A DNA stretch of 64,000 nt from contig NC_018022.1 in assembly GCF_000266905.1 (NCBI RefSeq), positions 248,001-312,000 on the forward strand. Direction: 5' to 3'. The notes beneath the pieces are model-generated. The model saw only the letters and a program-made list of their open reading frames with translations. It was not told the origin of the DNA and searched no databases. Each line of letters opens with the position of its first letter. The first letter of the stretch is position 1. The position numbers and the translations under genes are program-made. The DNA is from Mycolicibacterium chubuense NBB4. Lineage in GTDB: Bacteria; Actinomycetota; Actinomycetes; Mycobacteriales; Mycobacteriaceae. Of this stretch, positions 36,839-46,854 are shown piece after piece.

Positions 36839-38985
36839 TTCCTTCATGGAGTTGTAGGCCCACCACATGGCCGATTCGCGTAGCCGGGTGTTGGCGGCGT
36901 AGCGGAATCGTACGCTGCGTGAACGCCCGGAGGAGCGTGTGACCGGAGCCAGCCCGGCCTCGGCTAGTAGAACCTCAGGTCGCGGGTAACGGTGGCGGTC
37001 TTCACCGATCTCGGCCAGCAGCACCGCTGTGGTCACCGGTCCGACGCCGGGAAAGCTGGCGTAAATCGGCGCGTAGGGATGCTCGCCGACGGCTGCGGCG
37101 ATGGCATCGTCGTAGTCGGCGAGTTGGCTGTTGAGCAGCTGCAGCAGCCGGGTGTAGCTCTGTGCGGAGTAGCTTTTGCCGGCAACGGTGCCCGGTGAGG
37201 CGGTCAGCAGATTGGCGCATCTTCTCAGCCAGCACCTGGGCAGGAACACGGCCGGTGTAGTGATGTCGCGTCAAGAAGCCAGCCATGCGGGTCGCCTTCA
37301 CGCGTGAGACCACCGCGGGTGTCGGATAGTCCAATACAAACGACAGGGTGATCTGGCGGTCCACCGAGGAGAACAGCCGCACCGGGGCGGGATGGTAGGC
37401 CTCCAAGATCATGCGTAGTTGGTGCTCGACGGCCTGCTGGGTTTCCAAGAGCCGATCCCGGTCGCGGGTCAGAGCCCTGATCTCGGCCAGCAACGCCGAA
37501 GGCACCGCAAGCGGGCGCCAGTGTCGATGTTCGTGGCGCAGGGTGTCAGCCAGCACGAAGGCGTCGAATCGGTCATCTTTGACCGCTGCGATCTTGTAGC
37601 GTTCGCGGGCCCGCGCAGCGATGCGTGGCGACACCGCGAACACCGGATGCCCGCACGATTGCGGGCGCTCGACAAGAAGCCCTTCAGCGCGTTCGATGGC
37701 GATGGGCAGGTCGTCGGCGTGCCGGGCAAGTTCATTGTCGAGCGCCGACAGGCCCGCGACGTCGTGCGTGAAGCGCCGTGAGACCAGCTGTGTCCCTGCC
37801 GCATCGACGACGCAGAGCTGATGGTGGCCGCCGCCCCAGTCAATGCCGGCGAAGGCTGACCAGTCGTGGTGTGCTGTCATGAGAAACTCCCTTACGGGTC
37901 TGGCTCCCCGTCCATGGCCGGTCCCTCCGGGCGCTCATCCAGGTGCTCAAGGCAAGACTCCCACTAGCCGGTCGAGACCCGCCACCGTCGGGAGGGACGG
38001 GTCTGCCGCTGGACCTTTGCCGGTCACGCTGCCAAGGTCCTCTCCCGACGGCGGAGGGAAACCGGCGGGACCACCCCGCCATCAATGATGCTGACGGATG
38101 AGCGCTGCCAGGCCGCACCCGGCAGGGTCGCACCGATCGCGGCGACCAGCCCGGCATGCGCGTCGCTGGTGACCAGTTTGACCCCCGACAGCCCGCGGGC
38201 GGTCAGCGACCGCAGAAACGTCAACCAGCCCGCCCCGTCCTCGGCGGTGGTGACGTCGACCCCGAGGATCTCGCGGTAACCGTCGGCGTTCACCCCGACG
38301 GCGATCAGGCCGTGCACGTTGACTACCCTGCCGGCTTCGCGAACCTTGAGGACCAGCGCATCGGCGGCCATGAACGTGTACGGGCCGGCATCCAACGGGC
38401 GGGTCCGGAAGGCTTCGACGGCCGCGTCGAGCTCCTTGGCCATCACCGACACCTGCGACTTCGACAACGACGTGATCCCCAATGTCTCGACCAGCTTGTC
38501 CATCCGCCGAGTCGATACCCCGAGCAGGTAGCACGTCGCGACCACGGTGGTCAGGGCCCGTTCCGCACGCTTGCGGCGTTCGAGCAGCCAGTCCGGGAAG
38601 TACGAGCCCTGACGCAGCTTGGGGATCGCCAGGTCCAGACTGCCTGCGCGGGTGTCGAACTGGCGGTGCCGATAGCCATTGCGGGAGTTGGTCCGCTCGC
38701 TGCTGCGCGGGCCGTAGCCGGCGCCGCACAGCGCGTCGGCTTCGGCGCCCATCAGGGTGTGGATGAACGTGGCCAGCAGCTCGCGCAGGACGTCGGGGCT
38801 GGTGGTGGTGAGTCGATCGGCCAGCACGGCGGGCCAGTCGATATCGTGGGCGGTGGTCATCGCGTCGATTCCTTTGCTCGAGTGACTTTGGTCGGTCTCT
38901 CGAAGAATCACGCGATGACCTTCAATCATTCGGCTACGACACGCCGGACATCCTGATCAAGCCCGACTCGTACACCACCTTGGTG

Positions 38986-39419
38986 GACGCAACCCCCCGC
39001 TCTGATTCTCGCAGCGGTTTTCCGTGCTATCCACCAACAAAACACGATGCGCGTCGCAGCGATGCCCCATCCCGTGAGGGCCGCACCGGGACTCTCGCGA
39101 AGTGATGTTCCGATGGCAGCCCCAGTGTTGAGCAGCCAGCTCTCACGAACATGGCCCTGGGCACGTGAAGCTCCCGACTATGTCCGCCGGCGCCGCGACG
39201 CCTCAGCGTGGCGGCAGAAGGGCTCGATTCGCCACAGACACGGCGCGCAGACAGTAGGTCTTCGTCTACCCAAACGGATGCCTCGGCAGGCGCAGCCTGC
39301 ACGAATCGCCCCAGCAGCGCGCGACGCAATCATGGTCAGAATCGCGGCGGCGAGCAACATCCACGTTATCCTTGTCGGCGTCGGTGGTTGCCGAGCCGAC
39401 CTTTACGCGGGAGGGCTCG
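38986..39419. other. Region upstream of the GGDEF gene
   Basis: About 430 bp. No convincing gene or -35/-10 pair was seen. GGGAGGG at 39409-39415 is the ribosome binding site of the following gene. Confidence 0.35.
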
Positions 39420-40943
39420 ATGGCATCAGTGACACGAATGGTACCGACGAAGAAGTCCCAGCCGAGCGCGCCAGGTCATTTCAGCCAGACCGATTACCGC
39501 CGGGGGATAGCGCGGTTGCTGCGCGCCGTCGAAGAAATGACGCAGGCGCGCACCATAGGGGAACTCCAGCGGATCGTCCGCGTCACTGCCCGCGCCATCA
39601 CCCATTGCGACGGAGCAACGTTCGTGTTGCGCGACGCCGATAATTGCGTGTACGCCGATGAAGACGCGATTGCGCCGCTATGGAAAGGCCAACGCTTCCC
39701 CATGGACTCCTGCGTCAGCGGCTGGGTCATGACACACCAACAACCCGTCACAATTCCCGACATCTCTCGCGACGGACGCGTCCCTCAGGATGCGTATCGC
39801 CCGACCTTTGTCCGAAGTATGGCGATGGTTCCGATCCGGGGCTCCGAGCACGCCATCGGGGCAATCGGCAATTACTGGGCGCAGCCGCGGCACCCGAGTG
39901 AGCACGAGGTGTCGTTGTTGCGGGCCCTGGCGGACATGACCTCACTGGCGATGCAGAACGTGTGGTTTCAGTCCGTTCTCGAGAAACAGGCTCACGACCA
40001 CAAGGCCGCACCGGTGGGCAAGGGCCCGATGCTGCATCGGCCCGCTCCCGTCAGCATTCACGACACGTTCGAAGCGGCCTTCACCAATGCGCCGGTTGGT
40101 ATAGCTGTGGTCGGGCTCGATGGCAGCTTCCGGCGGGCTAACCGCACGTTCTGCACAATCACTGGCTACCGGGAGGACGACCTGGTCACTCTGACTTTCC
40201 AGGACATCACCCATCCCGATGATCTGGATGCCGACGTGGCGCAAGCGTCCCGGCTGCTGGCTGGGGAGATCGCCAGCTATCAGATGGACAAGCGGTATTA
40301 CTCGAAGAACGGGCATGTGGTCTGGATTCGTCTTTCGGTGTTTCTCGTGCACGACACCGTGGGTCAGCCGGTGAACTTCGTCGCTCACATCGAAGACATC
40401 TCCGAGCGCCGCCGCGATGAAGAGCTGCTCAAGCGGCAGGCGACGCGGGATGCCTTGACCGGCATCTTCAACCGCAGTCAGTTCGAAGAGGAGCTCAACA
40501 GGCACATTGCGCTGGCTCAGAACAACCCGCGCGCGGACAACACCGCGGTATTCATGATTGACCTCGACGGCCTTAAACAGATCAACGACCAGCACGGCCA
40601 CGCTGCCGGCGATCTTTACCTCAAGACTGTGGTAGACATCATCAGCCGTCAATTGCGCCTGTCCGACGTCTTCGCACGCATCGGTGGCGATGAACTCGCC
40701 GTGCTCCTGCCCCGCACCACTCACGGACAAGCTCACAAGCTCGCCCAGACTCTCGTCGATCACGTCGAGGCCCACTCGCGCGGCAGCATCTGCATCGGCA
40801 TTGCCATGGTGAACCGCGACACCCTCGACGGTGTGCTAGAGCGTGCCGACCAAGCCATGTATCGCGCGAAACGCATGGGCGGGAACACGGCGCAGTCGTT
40901 CGGAGTCCACCTCGCATCACACGAGTCGCAGTTTCCGGTCTGA
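39420..40943 (+). CDS. GAF-PAS-GGDEF diguanylate cyclase
   Basis: 507 residues from the ATG at 39420, behind GGGAGGG; a TTG 16 codons upstream lacks a site. Domains in order: GAF (about 45-190; HCDGATFVLRDADNCVYADED, SVLEKQ linker), PAS (about 220-335; FTNAPVGIAVVGLDGSFRRA, HIEDISERRRDEE) and GGDEF (about 350-490). The active site is RIGGDELAVLLP (GGDEL at 422-426), with an RLSD inhibitory site five residues before it. It should make cyclic di-GMP in response to a GAF/PAS signal. No EAL domain follows. Confidence 0.9.
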   Translation: MASVTRMVPTKKSQPSAPGHFSQTDYRRGIARLLRAVEEMTQARTIGELQRIVRVTARAITHCDGATFVLRDADNCVYADEDAIAPLWKGQRFPMDSCVSGWVMTHQQPVTIPDISRDGRVPQDAYRPTFVRSMAMVPIRGSEHAIGAIGNYWAQPRHPSEHEVSLLRALADMTSLAMQNVWFQSVLEKQAHDHKAAPVGKGPMLHRPAPVSIHDTFEAAFTNAPVGIAVVGLDGSFRRANRTFCTITGYREDDLVTLTFQDITHPDDLDADVAQASRLLAGEIASYQMDKRYYSKNGHVVWIRLSVFLVHDTVGQPVNFVAHIEDISERRRDEELLKRQATRDALTGIFNRSQFEEELNRHIALAQNNPRADNTAVFMIDLDGLKQINDQHGHAAGDLYLKTVVDIISRQLRLSDVFARIGGDELAVLLPRTTHGQAHKLAQTLVDHVEAHSRGSICIGIAMVNRDTLDGVLERADQAMYRAKRMGGNTAQSFGVHLASHESQFPV

Positions 40944-40986
40944 TGAAGCCGCGACCGATCCCGCAGCTCACGAAACGGACTGTCAG

Positions 40987-41500
40987 TCAGGGGATGTCGT
41001 TATGACCGAATTCTTCGGTTTGTACTTGCACCAGGCGTTCGGCGATCGTGCGCACAGGCGTGTCCGTATCCTGCGACAGTTTGCGCAAGGTGTTGAACGC
41101 CGCGTCGCTGTCCATCCTCTCTAGCGCTCCATGAGCCTGCTATGGCCTGCCCGATAATGTCCCGCGATTTGAGCGCGGCCTGCAACGGCCCCCCGGACAC
41201 GATGATGCCCCACACCAGCACGCCGAGGCTGGCGAACACCGAACCGATCCTGACGGACTCGTCACCGAACGGCGAGCGTTTCGGCGTCCAGCTCCAGCGC
41301 TCCGATGCGGCGCGACTGCGCGAACACGGGCAGCGACAGGATGCTGTGCACCGGTGTCCGACACACTGCCTCCTGTTGACACTGCGGCCATCGCCCGTCT
41401 CGCTCAGGTCGCGCGCGTACACCGTTTTTCGACCGAGGAACTTGTGCCCCGCCACAATCGGGAATTCGCCGGACTCATCGGGAGGATCAACGATCCGGCA
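40987..41500 (-). pseudogene. GAF-ANTAR antiterminator-type regulator, broken
   Basis: The C-terminal ANTAR part is readable leftward in two frames: LQAALKSRDIIGQAIAGS, then after a one-base change near 41120 SDAAFNTLRKLSQDTDTPVR and TIAERLVQVQTEEFG. The stop is at 40987. The GAF part (GHKFLGRKTVYARDLSETGD, DESVRIGSVFASLGV) is also split. ANTAR proteins bind RNA hairpins and prevent termination. A second broken relative is at 52580-53275. Confidence 0.65.
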
Positions 41501-42052
41501 TGGTCGAGCTCGTAACGGCGGCGGGGTTCACCGGTGACGCCGGTAGGCCACTGTGTGCAGCGCGCTGAACGTTCGGGTTACCGGCCGCATCGCCGGGCGG
41601 TGCGACCTATCATTCAAGGCACGCGTGCGAAGGCACCGTCCGGGACGCTCCCCCGAACCGGTTTCAAGTGACCAGCCAAGTGTGCGGGTCGATACCCAAC
41701 GGCTGCTGAACGACCCGTTGCGCAGCAGTGATTCCTGCCGCTCCAGAGCGCCCGTTCCCACGAAATGCACTGCAACGTAACGGATGTCCGCCACAGATAC
41801 CTCGCAGCGTACAGAAGAGGGGCGGCATCCTGCGGTCGGGGAGTACGAGATTCTGCGCTTGAGGTGGACACGCGCGGTCGTCGCCCTATAATCAAGATCT
41901 CAACCTCATGAGGCGGCTCCGTTCAGGGGTGCAGCGGGCCGCTGCTAGGTGGTTTGTAATCGAGCAGCAGGTTACGCCGCCGACAACTCGTGTCTCCTCC
42001 GGTGCAGCCCTGCGCGCCGAGTGGGGCACCTGACCGCTCCGAGGACGCGACG

Positions 42053-42865
42053 ATGACCGCTGCCGGCTCCCCTCCGTTGCCCGCGCCATCCCGACCCACC
42101 GGAGACGACTACGCCGACGTCACTGACATGTTCCGCCTGCTTCGCGCACTGCCTGCAGACTCGTCCGACTTCACGCGTGAGCGCGACCGCATCATCACTC
42201 GCTGCTTACCCCTGGCCGACCGCATCGCTCAGCGCTATCACGGCAAGGGCGAGAGCATCGACGATCTCAGGCAGATCGCCCGCGTCGGGCTCCTTCATGC
42301 CGTGAACCGCTTCGACCCGAACAACGGCGCCGCGTTTCTCTCGTACGCGGTCCCGACAATACTCGGTGAGGTTCGGCGTTATTTTCGCGATCACTCATGG
42401 GCCATGCGTGTCCCCCGCCGCCTAAAGGACCTGCATGTGCGCATCGGCCAAATCACACCGCAGCTGACGCAATCACTCGGACATGCGCCCAGCCCCCGCG
42501 ATCTGGCCACAGCGCTCGACGTGTCCCAGGACGAAGTCGTCGAGTGCCTGATCGCCGCCAGCTCGTACAGCCTCCGCTCGTTGGACGTCCCGACAAGCGA
42601 GCAGATTCACGGCAGATCGCCGCTCGGCGACACCTTCGGCGAACTGGACCGGGAGTTGGACGCCATCACCGACCGGGAAAGCCTGCGCCCCCATTTGGAA
42701 GCCCTCACCGATCGGCAACGCGCGGTGCTCAACTTGAGATTTTTCGCCGGAATGACGCAGTCCCAAATCGCGGAGGAGATGGGTTGTTCTCAGATGCACG
42801 TCTCTCGCATTCTGGCAGCGACGCTTCGGCAGCTGCGGCGAGGTGTGTGCGACGGTACGGCGTGA
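42053..42865 (+). CDS. SigF/SigB-type stress sigma factor
   Basis: 270 residues from the ATG at 42053, with GAGGA upstream. Region 2: SIDDLRQIARVGLLHAVNRF and FLSYAVPTILGEVRRYFRDH. Region 3: HVRIGQITPQLTQSLGHAPS. Region 4: LTDRQRAVLNLRFFAGMTQS and QIAEEMGCSQMHVSRIL. This order and wording is that of the mycobacterial SigF group. No anti-sigma (RsbW/UsfX-like) gene is next to it, so control must be remote or lost. Its neighbours are a cyclic-di-GMP enzyme and a broken ANTAR gene. Confidence 0.9.
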   Translation: MTAAGSPPLPAPSRPTGDDYADVTDMFRLLRALPADSSDFTRERDRIITRCLPLADRIAQRYHGKGESIDDLRQIARVGLLHAVNRFDPNNGAAFLSYAVPTILGEVRRYFRDHSWAMRVPRRLKDLHVRIGQITPQLTQSLGHAPSPRDLATALDVSQDEVVECLIAASSYSLRSLDVPTSEQIHGRSPLGDTFGELDRELDAITDRESLRPHLEALTDRQRAVLNLRFFAGMTQSQIAEEMGCSQMHVSRILAATLRQLRRGVCDGTA

Positions 42866-43495
42866 CCGCCGAAATCTCTCGCGTTCGACAATGGCACAAA
42901 GCTGATCGAACAATGTTCGAGGCCCGCCTCGCTCCACGTCGCGCTCGAATCCAGATGTGCTCGAGCACCACTCACCCCAGATGTGACACGGAGTGCACTC
43001 TGTCATCGGTGTCGAGGACCTGCGGCCCTAGTTGCCGTTTCAGCGCAGCACCAACATTCCGGCGTGGGCGAATGACATTTCAACGGCGGCTTGGGCTTAA
43101 CACAGCCTGCTTGCGGCGCCGTAGCGACTGTCCAACGCCGAGGAGCTCGAACGTCTCGCCGGCGCGAGCGATGGGCGGGCCGTGTTTACACCCAACGCGC
43201 TGCCGGCCATCCGTCCGGCCACTCATCCTTGGTCGAAGCCGAGTGATTGTCCGCATCCGACTCACTTCGGCGATCCGCCGCCACTTCAGCGATGGTGGCA
43301 GCGTTGAGCCGACAGTACGACCCGCGCAACTCCAAACGGGATGGAGCGTAGTGGTGATTGGGCATGCCGCGACCCTCTCCGACGGTCCCCAGATTGCCCG
43401 CGACGAGAAGCTGCTCCAGGCGATGTCGCCGAGCGTGCCGATCAACTGTGGGTGATCTGGAACCGGGGAAGCAGCGCTGGCGTGGCCACCCATCG
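42866..43495. other. Decayed region after sigF-like gene
   Basis: About 630 bp. The only protein-like text is on the plus strand at about 43320-43455 (GWSVVVIGHAATLSDGPQIA), which resembles the C-terminal part of pyridoxamine-5'-phosphate-oxidase-like proteins. It is frameshifted afterwards (ADQLWVIWNRG). The rest shows nothing I can support. Confidence 0.35.
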
Positions 43496-43960
43496 CTATC
43501 GCCGCTGGCAAGCTCCACCATGGGCGGCCCCTAGTGCGATCTTGGGCGCCGGGAACCACAGGTCGCACTGGATCGCCCGCCCCGGTGGATGCTCGAGGCG
43601 GTCCACCGGATCAGCAGGTAGGTATTCCGGGCGGATCGCCCGGACCCGTTCGCGGAACCACGAGATCGAACCGGTCCACCCGACCCGCTCGGCGAGCACC
43701 GTCGCCGACATCGTCGGATAGGCCGACAAGAACGCGCGGATCCGCGGTTCCACTTCGTTGATCGCCGACGGCGTCGAGGCCCGCTCGTACTTCGGTGGAT
43801 CATCGCTGGCCAGCGCCCCGGCCACGGTGTCACGCGCGATACCGAGTTGCCGTGCGATGGCCCGCTGCGATAGCCCTTCGCTGCGGTGAAGGTGCCGGAT
43901 CAAGGCCCAGTCTTCCAAGGAGATCACCCATCCAATCTGGTTGGGTGGCCTACTTTTCAT
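43496..43960 (-). pseudogene. IS21-family IstA, N-terminal fragment
   Basis: From 43960 leftward: SLEDWALIRHLHRSEGLSQR, IARQLGIARDTVAGAL, VGWTGSISWFRERVRAI, GRAIQCDLWFPAPKIALG. This is the HTH and the start of the catalytic domain of IstA. About two thirds of the protein and istB are missing. It is a different IS21 lineage from the intact copy 250 bp to the right. Confidence 0.8.
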
Positions 43961-44212
43961 CCGTCGCGACTGGCCGGATTTTCGACCGTCGTCAACACGG
44001 CCGCACCAGGGAGCTCGTCAAAGAAAACTCGACCAGATTCGGCACCAGCAAAGGCGCGTCGATCTCCCTGTGAAGATCCTGGCCCAGAGTGCTCACCCAT
44101 CTGATCTGCGACACGGTGGAGAAACGAGACACTTGACAACACCGCTACTCGGGGCTGTCCGCTGGCTGTGGCGCCCTGAACGGTTGTCTCGTTTCGCTAA
44201 ATCTGAGACGAG

Positions 44213-44330
44213 TGTCGGCGGACATGAAAAAATGCCCACTCGCGGACATAAAAATGCCCACTCGCGGCCAATAACTTCTGCCCACCGGCGGACACGAAAG
44301 TGCCCGCAGGCGGCCATGAATCTGCCCAGA
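44213..44330. repeat. IS21 left multiple terminal repeats
   Basis: Four repeats of the form GGCGGACAYRAAAATGCCC occur in about 115 bp, separated by CACTCGC or CACCGGC. Multiple subterminal repeats are the known IstA binding sites of IS21-type elements. Confidence 0.75.
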
Positions 44331-44428
44331 CCTACCTGATATCGCCCGGCGCGTCAGCGCCGTGGCGGCCTCTCCTGCGGTTTCGATGTCGATGCCTAGT
44401 CGAAACGAAAACCCCAGGAGAGACCTAC

Positions 44429-45946
44429 TTGAAGTCTGACGGAGAACTCATGGAAATACTCAATGCCTACGACCTGACCGGGTCCTACCGCGCCGCGGCT
44501 GAGCTGTGCGGGTGCTCGCATCACACCGTGAAGAAAGCGGTCGAAGACCGCGACGCCGGGTTGCCGCCAGCGACGCGGCGGGCCCGGATGATCGACGATT
44601 GGCGCGACCTGCTGGAAACCTGGGTCGCTGATTCGAAGGGCAAGATCCGCGGCGACAAAGCCCACGACAAACTCGTCGCGCTCGGATACAGCGGTACCGA
44701 CCGTACCACCCGCCGGGCGGTGGCGGAGATCAAAGCGCAATGGCGACTGGGCAATACGCGGGTGCACCGGCCGTGGATCACCGAGCCCGGACTGTGGCTG
44801 CAGTACGACTTCGCCGACGGCCCGCTTGTGGCCGGCCGTAAAATTGTGCTGTTGGTGGCGTGGCTGGCGTGGAGCCGCTACCGGGTGGTGATCGCGTTGC
44901 GCGACCGTACCGCACCGAGCGTCTTCGCCGGCCTGGACCGGATCTTCCGGATCCTCGGTGGCGCCCCGACCTACCTGCTGACCGACAACGAGAAGACCGT
45001 CACCACCGGACACACCGCCGGGGTGCCGGTCCGCAACCGCGCTGCGGTCACCTTCGGCCGCTACTACGGCATCTCGGTGCTGACCTGTGAGCCTGCCGAT
45101 CCCGCTTCCAAAGGTGGGGTGGAGAACGCCGTCAAACTCGCCAAAGCCGATATCGTGCCCACCGATACCAATCTGCTGCCCCAGTACGCCACCTTCGCCG
45201 ATGTCGAAGCCGCGTGCGCTGAGTTCAACGCCGAGATCAACGCCCGGGTGCACCGCACCACGGGTCGACGCCCCGTCGAGATGCTCACCCAGGAACGCCC
45301 CGCCCTGCACGCGGTGCCCGACCTGCCCCACACCGCCGCACTGGGAGTGACCCGCCGGGTTCCCGACAACACCCCGATGGTCACCTTCGAACACTGCCAA
45401 TACTCAGTTCCAGCAACACTATTGGGACAAACAGTGTGGATCCGACATCACGACAGCACCGACGAAGTGGTGATCTGCGCCCTCGACGACGGCGGCCCCA
45501 TCGAGGTGGCCCGGCACCGTCGCGCCACCCCCGGCAGCCCCGCAATCCACGATGACCATTTCCCCGACCACCGCGACAAAGTGCCCGGGGACTACCGCGT
45601 GCGTGCCCGCACCGCCAGTGAGCAGACCTTCCTGGCCTTGGGTCCCGGTGCAGCGGTGTGGCTCAAAGAAGCCGCCGCCGTCGGCACTGAACGGATTCTG
45701 CAGAAAATGGCCCACGCCGTCGAACTCTCAGCACTGGCCGGCTGCTCTGATGTCGACTGGGCCTTGGGTCATGCCGCCGTGCACGGCCGGTTCGCCACCG
45801 GCGATCTCGACTCCATCCTTGCCAGCAAGGGCATGGACCCCACCCGACGTGGCGCCGGCGAGGACACCTCGCTGGCGCAAGGCACCAGCGGGTGGAACCT
45901 GTTCGGCCGCACCACCATTGATGCCCCCGAGGCGGGCATCGCATGA
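44429..45946 (+). CDS. istA: IS21-family transposase IstA
   Basis: 505 residues from the TTG at 44429, with AGGAG 8 nt upstream; ATG 44450 is an alternative. HTH (SYRAAAELCGCSHHTVKKAV), then the DDE integrase core: LWLQYDFADGPLVAGRKIVL, TYLLTDNEKTV and SKGGVENAVKLAKADIV give the three acids. The tail ends FGRTTIDAPEAGIA. It overlaps istB by 4 nt (ATGA). Confidence 0.92.
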   Translation: MKSDGELMEILNAYDLTGSYRAAAELCGCSHHTVKKAVEDRDAGLPPATRRARMIDDWRDLLETWVADSKGKIRGDKAHDKLVALGYSGTDRTTRRAVAEIKAQWRLGNTRVHRPWITEPGLWLQYDFADGPLVAGRKIVLLVAWLAWSRYRVVIALRDRTAPSVFAGLDRIFRILGGAPTYLLTDNEKTVTTGHTAGVPVRNRAAVTFGRYYGISVLTCEPADPASKGGVENAVKLAKADIVPTDTNLLPQYATFADVEAACAEFNAEINARVHRTTGRRPVEMLTQERPALHAVPDLPHTAALGVTRRVPDNTPMVTFEHCQYSVPATLLGQTVWIRHHDSTDEVVICALDDGGPIEVARHRRATPGSPAIHDDHFPDHRDKVPGDYRVRARTASEQTFLALGPGAAVWLKEAAAVGTERILQKMAHAVELSALAGCSDVDWALGHAAVHGRFATGDLDSILASKGMDPTRRGAGEDTSLAQGTSGWNLFGRTTIDAPEAGIA

Positions 45947-46719
45947 CCACCACCACTACTGCCGCGGCGCTGCCCGCCGACGTCGAAACCTTGATGCGTG
46001 GGTTGCGGTTGCCGCACGCCCGAGCGATCGCCGCCGACGTGCTGGCCACCGCCCGCGCACAACGCTGGGACCCCACCGAAGTCATCAAGGCACTGCTGAC
46101 CGAAGAAGCCGCCGGACGCGCCCGCTCCATGCTGGCCGCCCGCCGCAAGGCCGCCGGCTTCCCGACCGGGAAAACCTTCGATGCCTGGGATCCGGGCGCC
46201 TCGTCGATCCCGCTGCCCACCCAACAGGCGCTACAAACCCTGGAATGGGTGGGGCGTCGGGAAAACCTGGTGGTCTGCGGGCCGGCCGGCACCGGCAAGA
46301 CATTCTTCCTCGAAGCACTCGGGCAGAAAGTCATCGAAGCCGGAATGCCGGTGGCCTGGTTCACCCTCGAACAGATCGGCGTGCTCGTCCGGGCGCATCG
46401 CGCCGATGACTCCCTGGGCAAGGCGGTGGCCAAGATCGTGCGTGCCGAGCTCGTCGTCATTGATGACGTCGGGCTGCTGCCGGTCGGTGCTGACGCCGCT
46501 GAAGGGCTCTACCGCATCGTCGAGGCAGCCTACGAACGCAAGTCGGTGGCGATCTCGTCGAATCTGCATCCCAGTGGCTTCGACGAGCTGATGCCCAAGA
46601 CGTTGGCCACCGCGACCGTCGACCGGCTCCTGCACCACGCGCACCTATGCCAAACCAGCGGAGACTCCGTGCGCCTGGCCCAAGCCCTGCACGGGAAAGG
46701 AGTCAAACCCCTGACCTGA
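45943..46719 (+). CDS. istB: IS21-family helper ATPase IstB
   Basis: 258 residues. AAA+ ATPase: Walker A CGPAGTGKTFFLEAL near 118, Walker B LVVIDDVGLLPV near 170, sensor SSNLHPSGFDELMP, arginine in TATVDRLLHHAH. It loads and controls IstA. The start overlaps the istA stop. Confidence 0.94.
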   Translation: MTTTTTAAALPADVETLMRGLRLPHARAIAADVLATARAQRWDPTEVIKALLTEEAAGRARSMLAARRKAAGFPTGKTFDAWDPGASSIPLPTQQALQTLEWVGRRENLVVCGPAGTGKTFFLEALGQKVIEAGMPVAWFTLEQIGVLVRAHRADDSLGKAVAKIVRAELVVIDDVGLLPVGADAAEGLYRIVEAAYERKSVAISSNLHPSGFDELMPKTLATATVDRLLHHAHLCQTSGDSVRLAQALHGKGVKPLT

Positions 46720-46735
46720 CACCAGCGAACGACCG

Positions 46736-46848
46736 GTGGCGGACACACCCTCACGGGCAGATTCGTGTCCGCCACTGGGCAGTTCTTATTGGCCACCTAC
46801 GGGCAGTTCTCATGTCCGCCCACGGGCAGTTCCAGCTGTCCATTGACA
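46736..46848. repeat. IS21 right multiple terminal repeats
   Basis: Four inverted counterparts of the left repeats, of the form GGGCAGTTYTNNTGTCCGCC, spread over about 110 bp up to the right end. Confidence 0.7.
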
Positions 46849-46854
46849 GACGAG

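Larger units (their letters stand above)
35307..37880 (-). pseudogene. IS110-family transposase (element D), split by IS3 and frameshifted
   Basis: The start at 37880 reads MTAHHDWSAFAGIDWGGGHH and carries VKDDRFDAFVLADTLRHEH. A shift near 37210 follows, then SPGTVAGKSYSAQSYTRLLQ, FPGVGPVTTAVLLAEIGED and EAGLAPVTRSSGRSR. It breaks at YNSMKE at the IS3 border. Left of the IS3 the same frame resumes ESPWAAAGFRHARDQRG and runs to a TAA at 35307. The rejoin is exact once the 3-bp TTC duplication is removed. Confidence 0.85.
35215..38100 (-). mobile_element. IS110-family element D inside IS256
   Basis: Borders are placed where the IS256 protein text stops (about 38100) and resumes (about 35210); the exact core was not resolved. 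The element holds a transposase gene that is itself split by an IS3 (35490-36838). Its upstream non-coding part is about 38100-37881. Confidence 0.6.
34732..38860 (-). pseudogene. IS256 transposase, split by IS110 and frameshifted
   Basis: The start at 38860 reads MTTAHDIDWPAVLADRLTTT. RNGYRHRQFDTRAGSLDLAI, LGVDVTTAEDGAGWLTFL and LVTSDAHAGLVAAIGATLPG show the DDE core. Beyond the insertion it continues CRTHYTTNLMAVTPKTSWPW. One base is lost near 35120, and it ends AEHLEAARADLLAFTAFP, NNPQERLNKEIRRRTDVVGI and VGAVLAEQHDEW. Confidence 0.85.
34691..38978 (-). mobile_element. IS256-family element containing an IS110 that contains an IS3
   Basis: The outer ends share GTGGTGTAC (34691-34699) and its reverse complement GTACACCAC (38970-38978). 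The transposase is split by element D (about 35215-38100). Reading leftward, the text breaks at GAAWQR (about 38103) and resumes at CRTHYTTNL (about 35208), which is continuous in family members. Confidence 0.75.
44213..46848 (+). mobile_element. Complete IS21-family element
   Basis: The ends are TGTCGGCGGACATG at 44213 and, inward from 46848, TGTCAATGGACAGC. A 6-bp target duplication, GACGAG, stands at 44207-44212 and 46849-46854. Both ends carry a series of related repeats (next entries). Both genes are intact, so this is the best candidate for an active element in the window. Confidence 0.92.

Noticed and set aside
41528..41794. 88-codon minus-strand ORF
   Set aside because: No domain, no ribosome site and mixed codon use; probably part of the decayed flank of the GAF-ANTAR gene.
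42397..43455. Long plus-strand ORF of 352 codons
   Set aside because: Its first half is the shadow of the sigma-factor gene in another frame and the rest lacks codon bias; only the last 40 codons resemble a decayed oxidase-like protein.
44213..44330. CRISPR-like repeat series
   Set aside because: The repeats are short, unequal, and mirrored at the other end of an IS21 element; they are terminal transposase sites.
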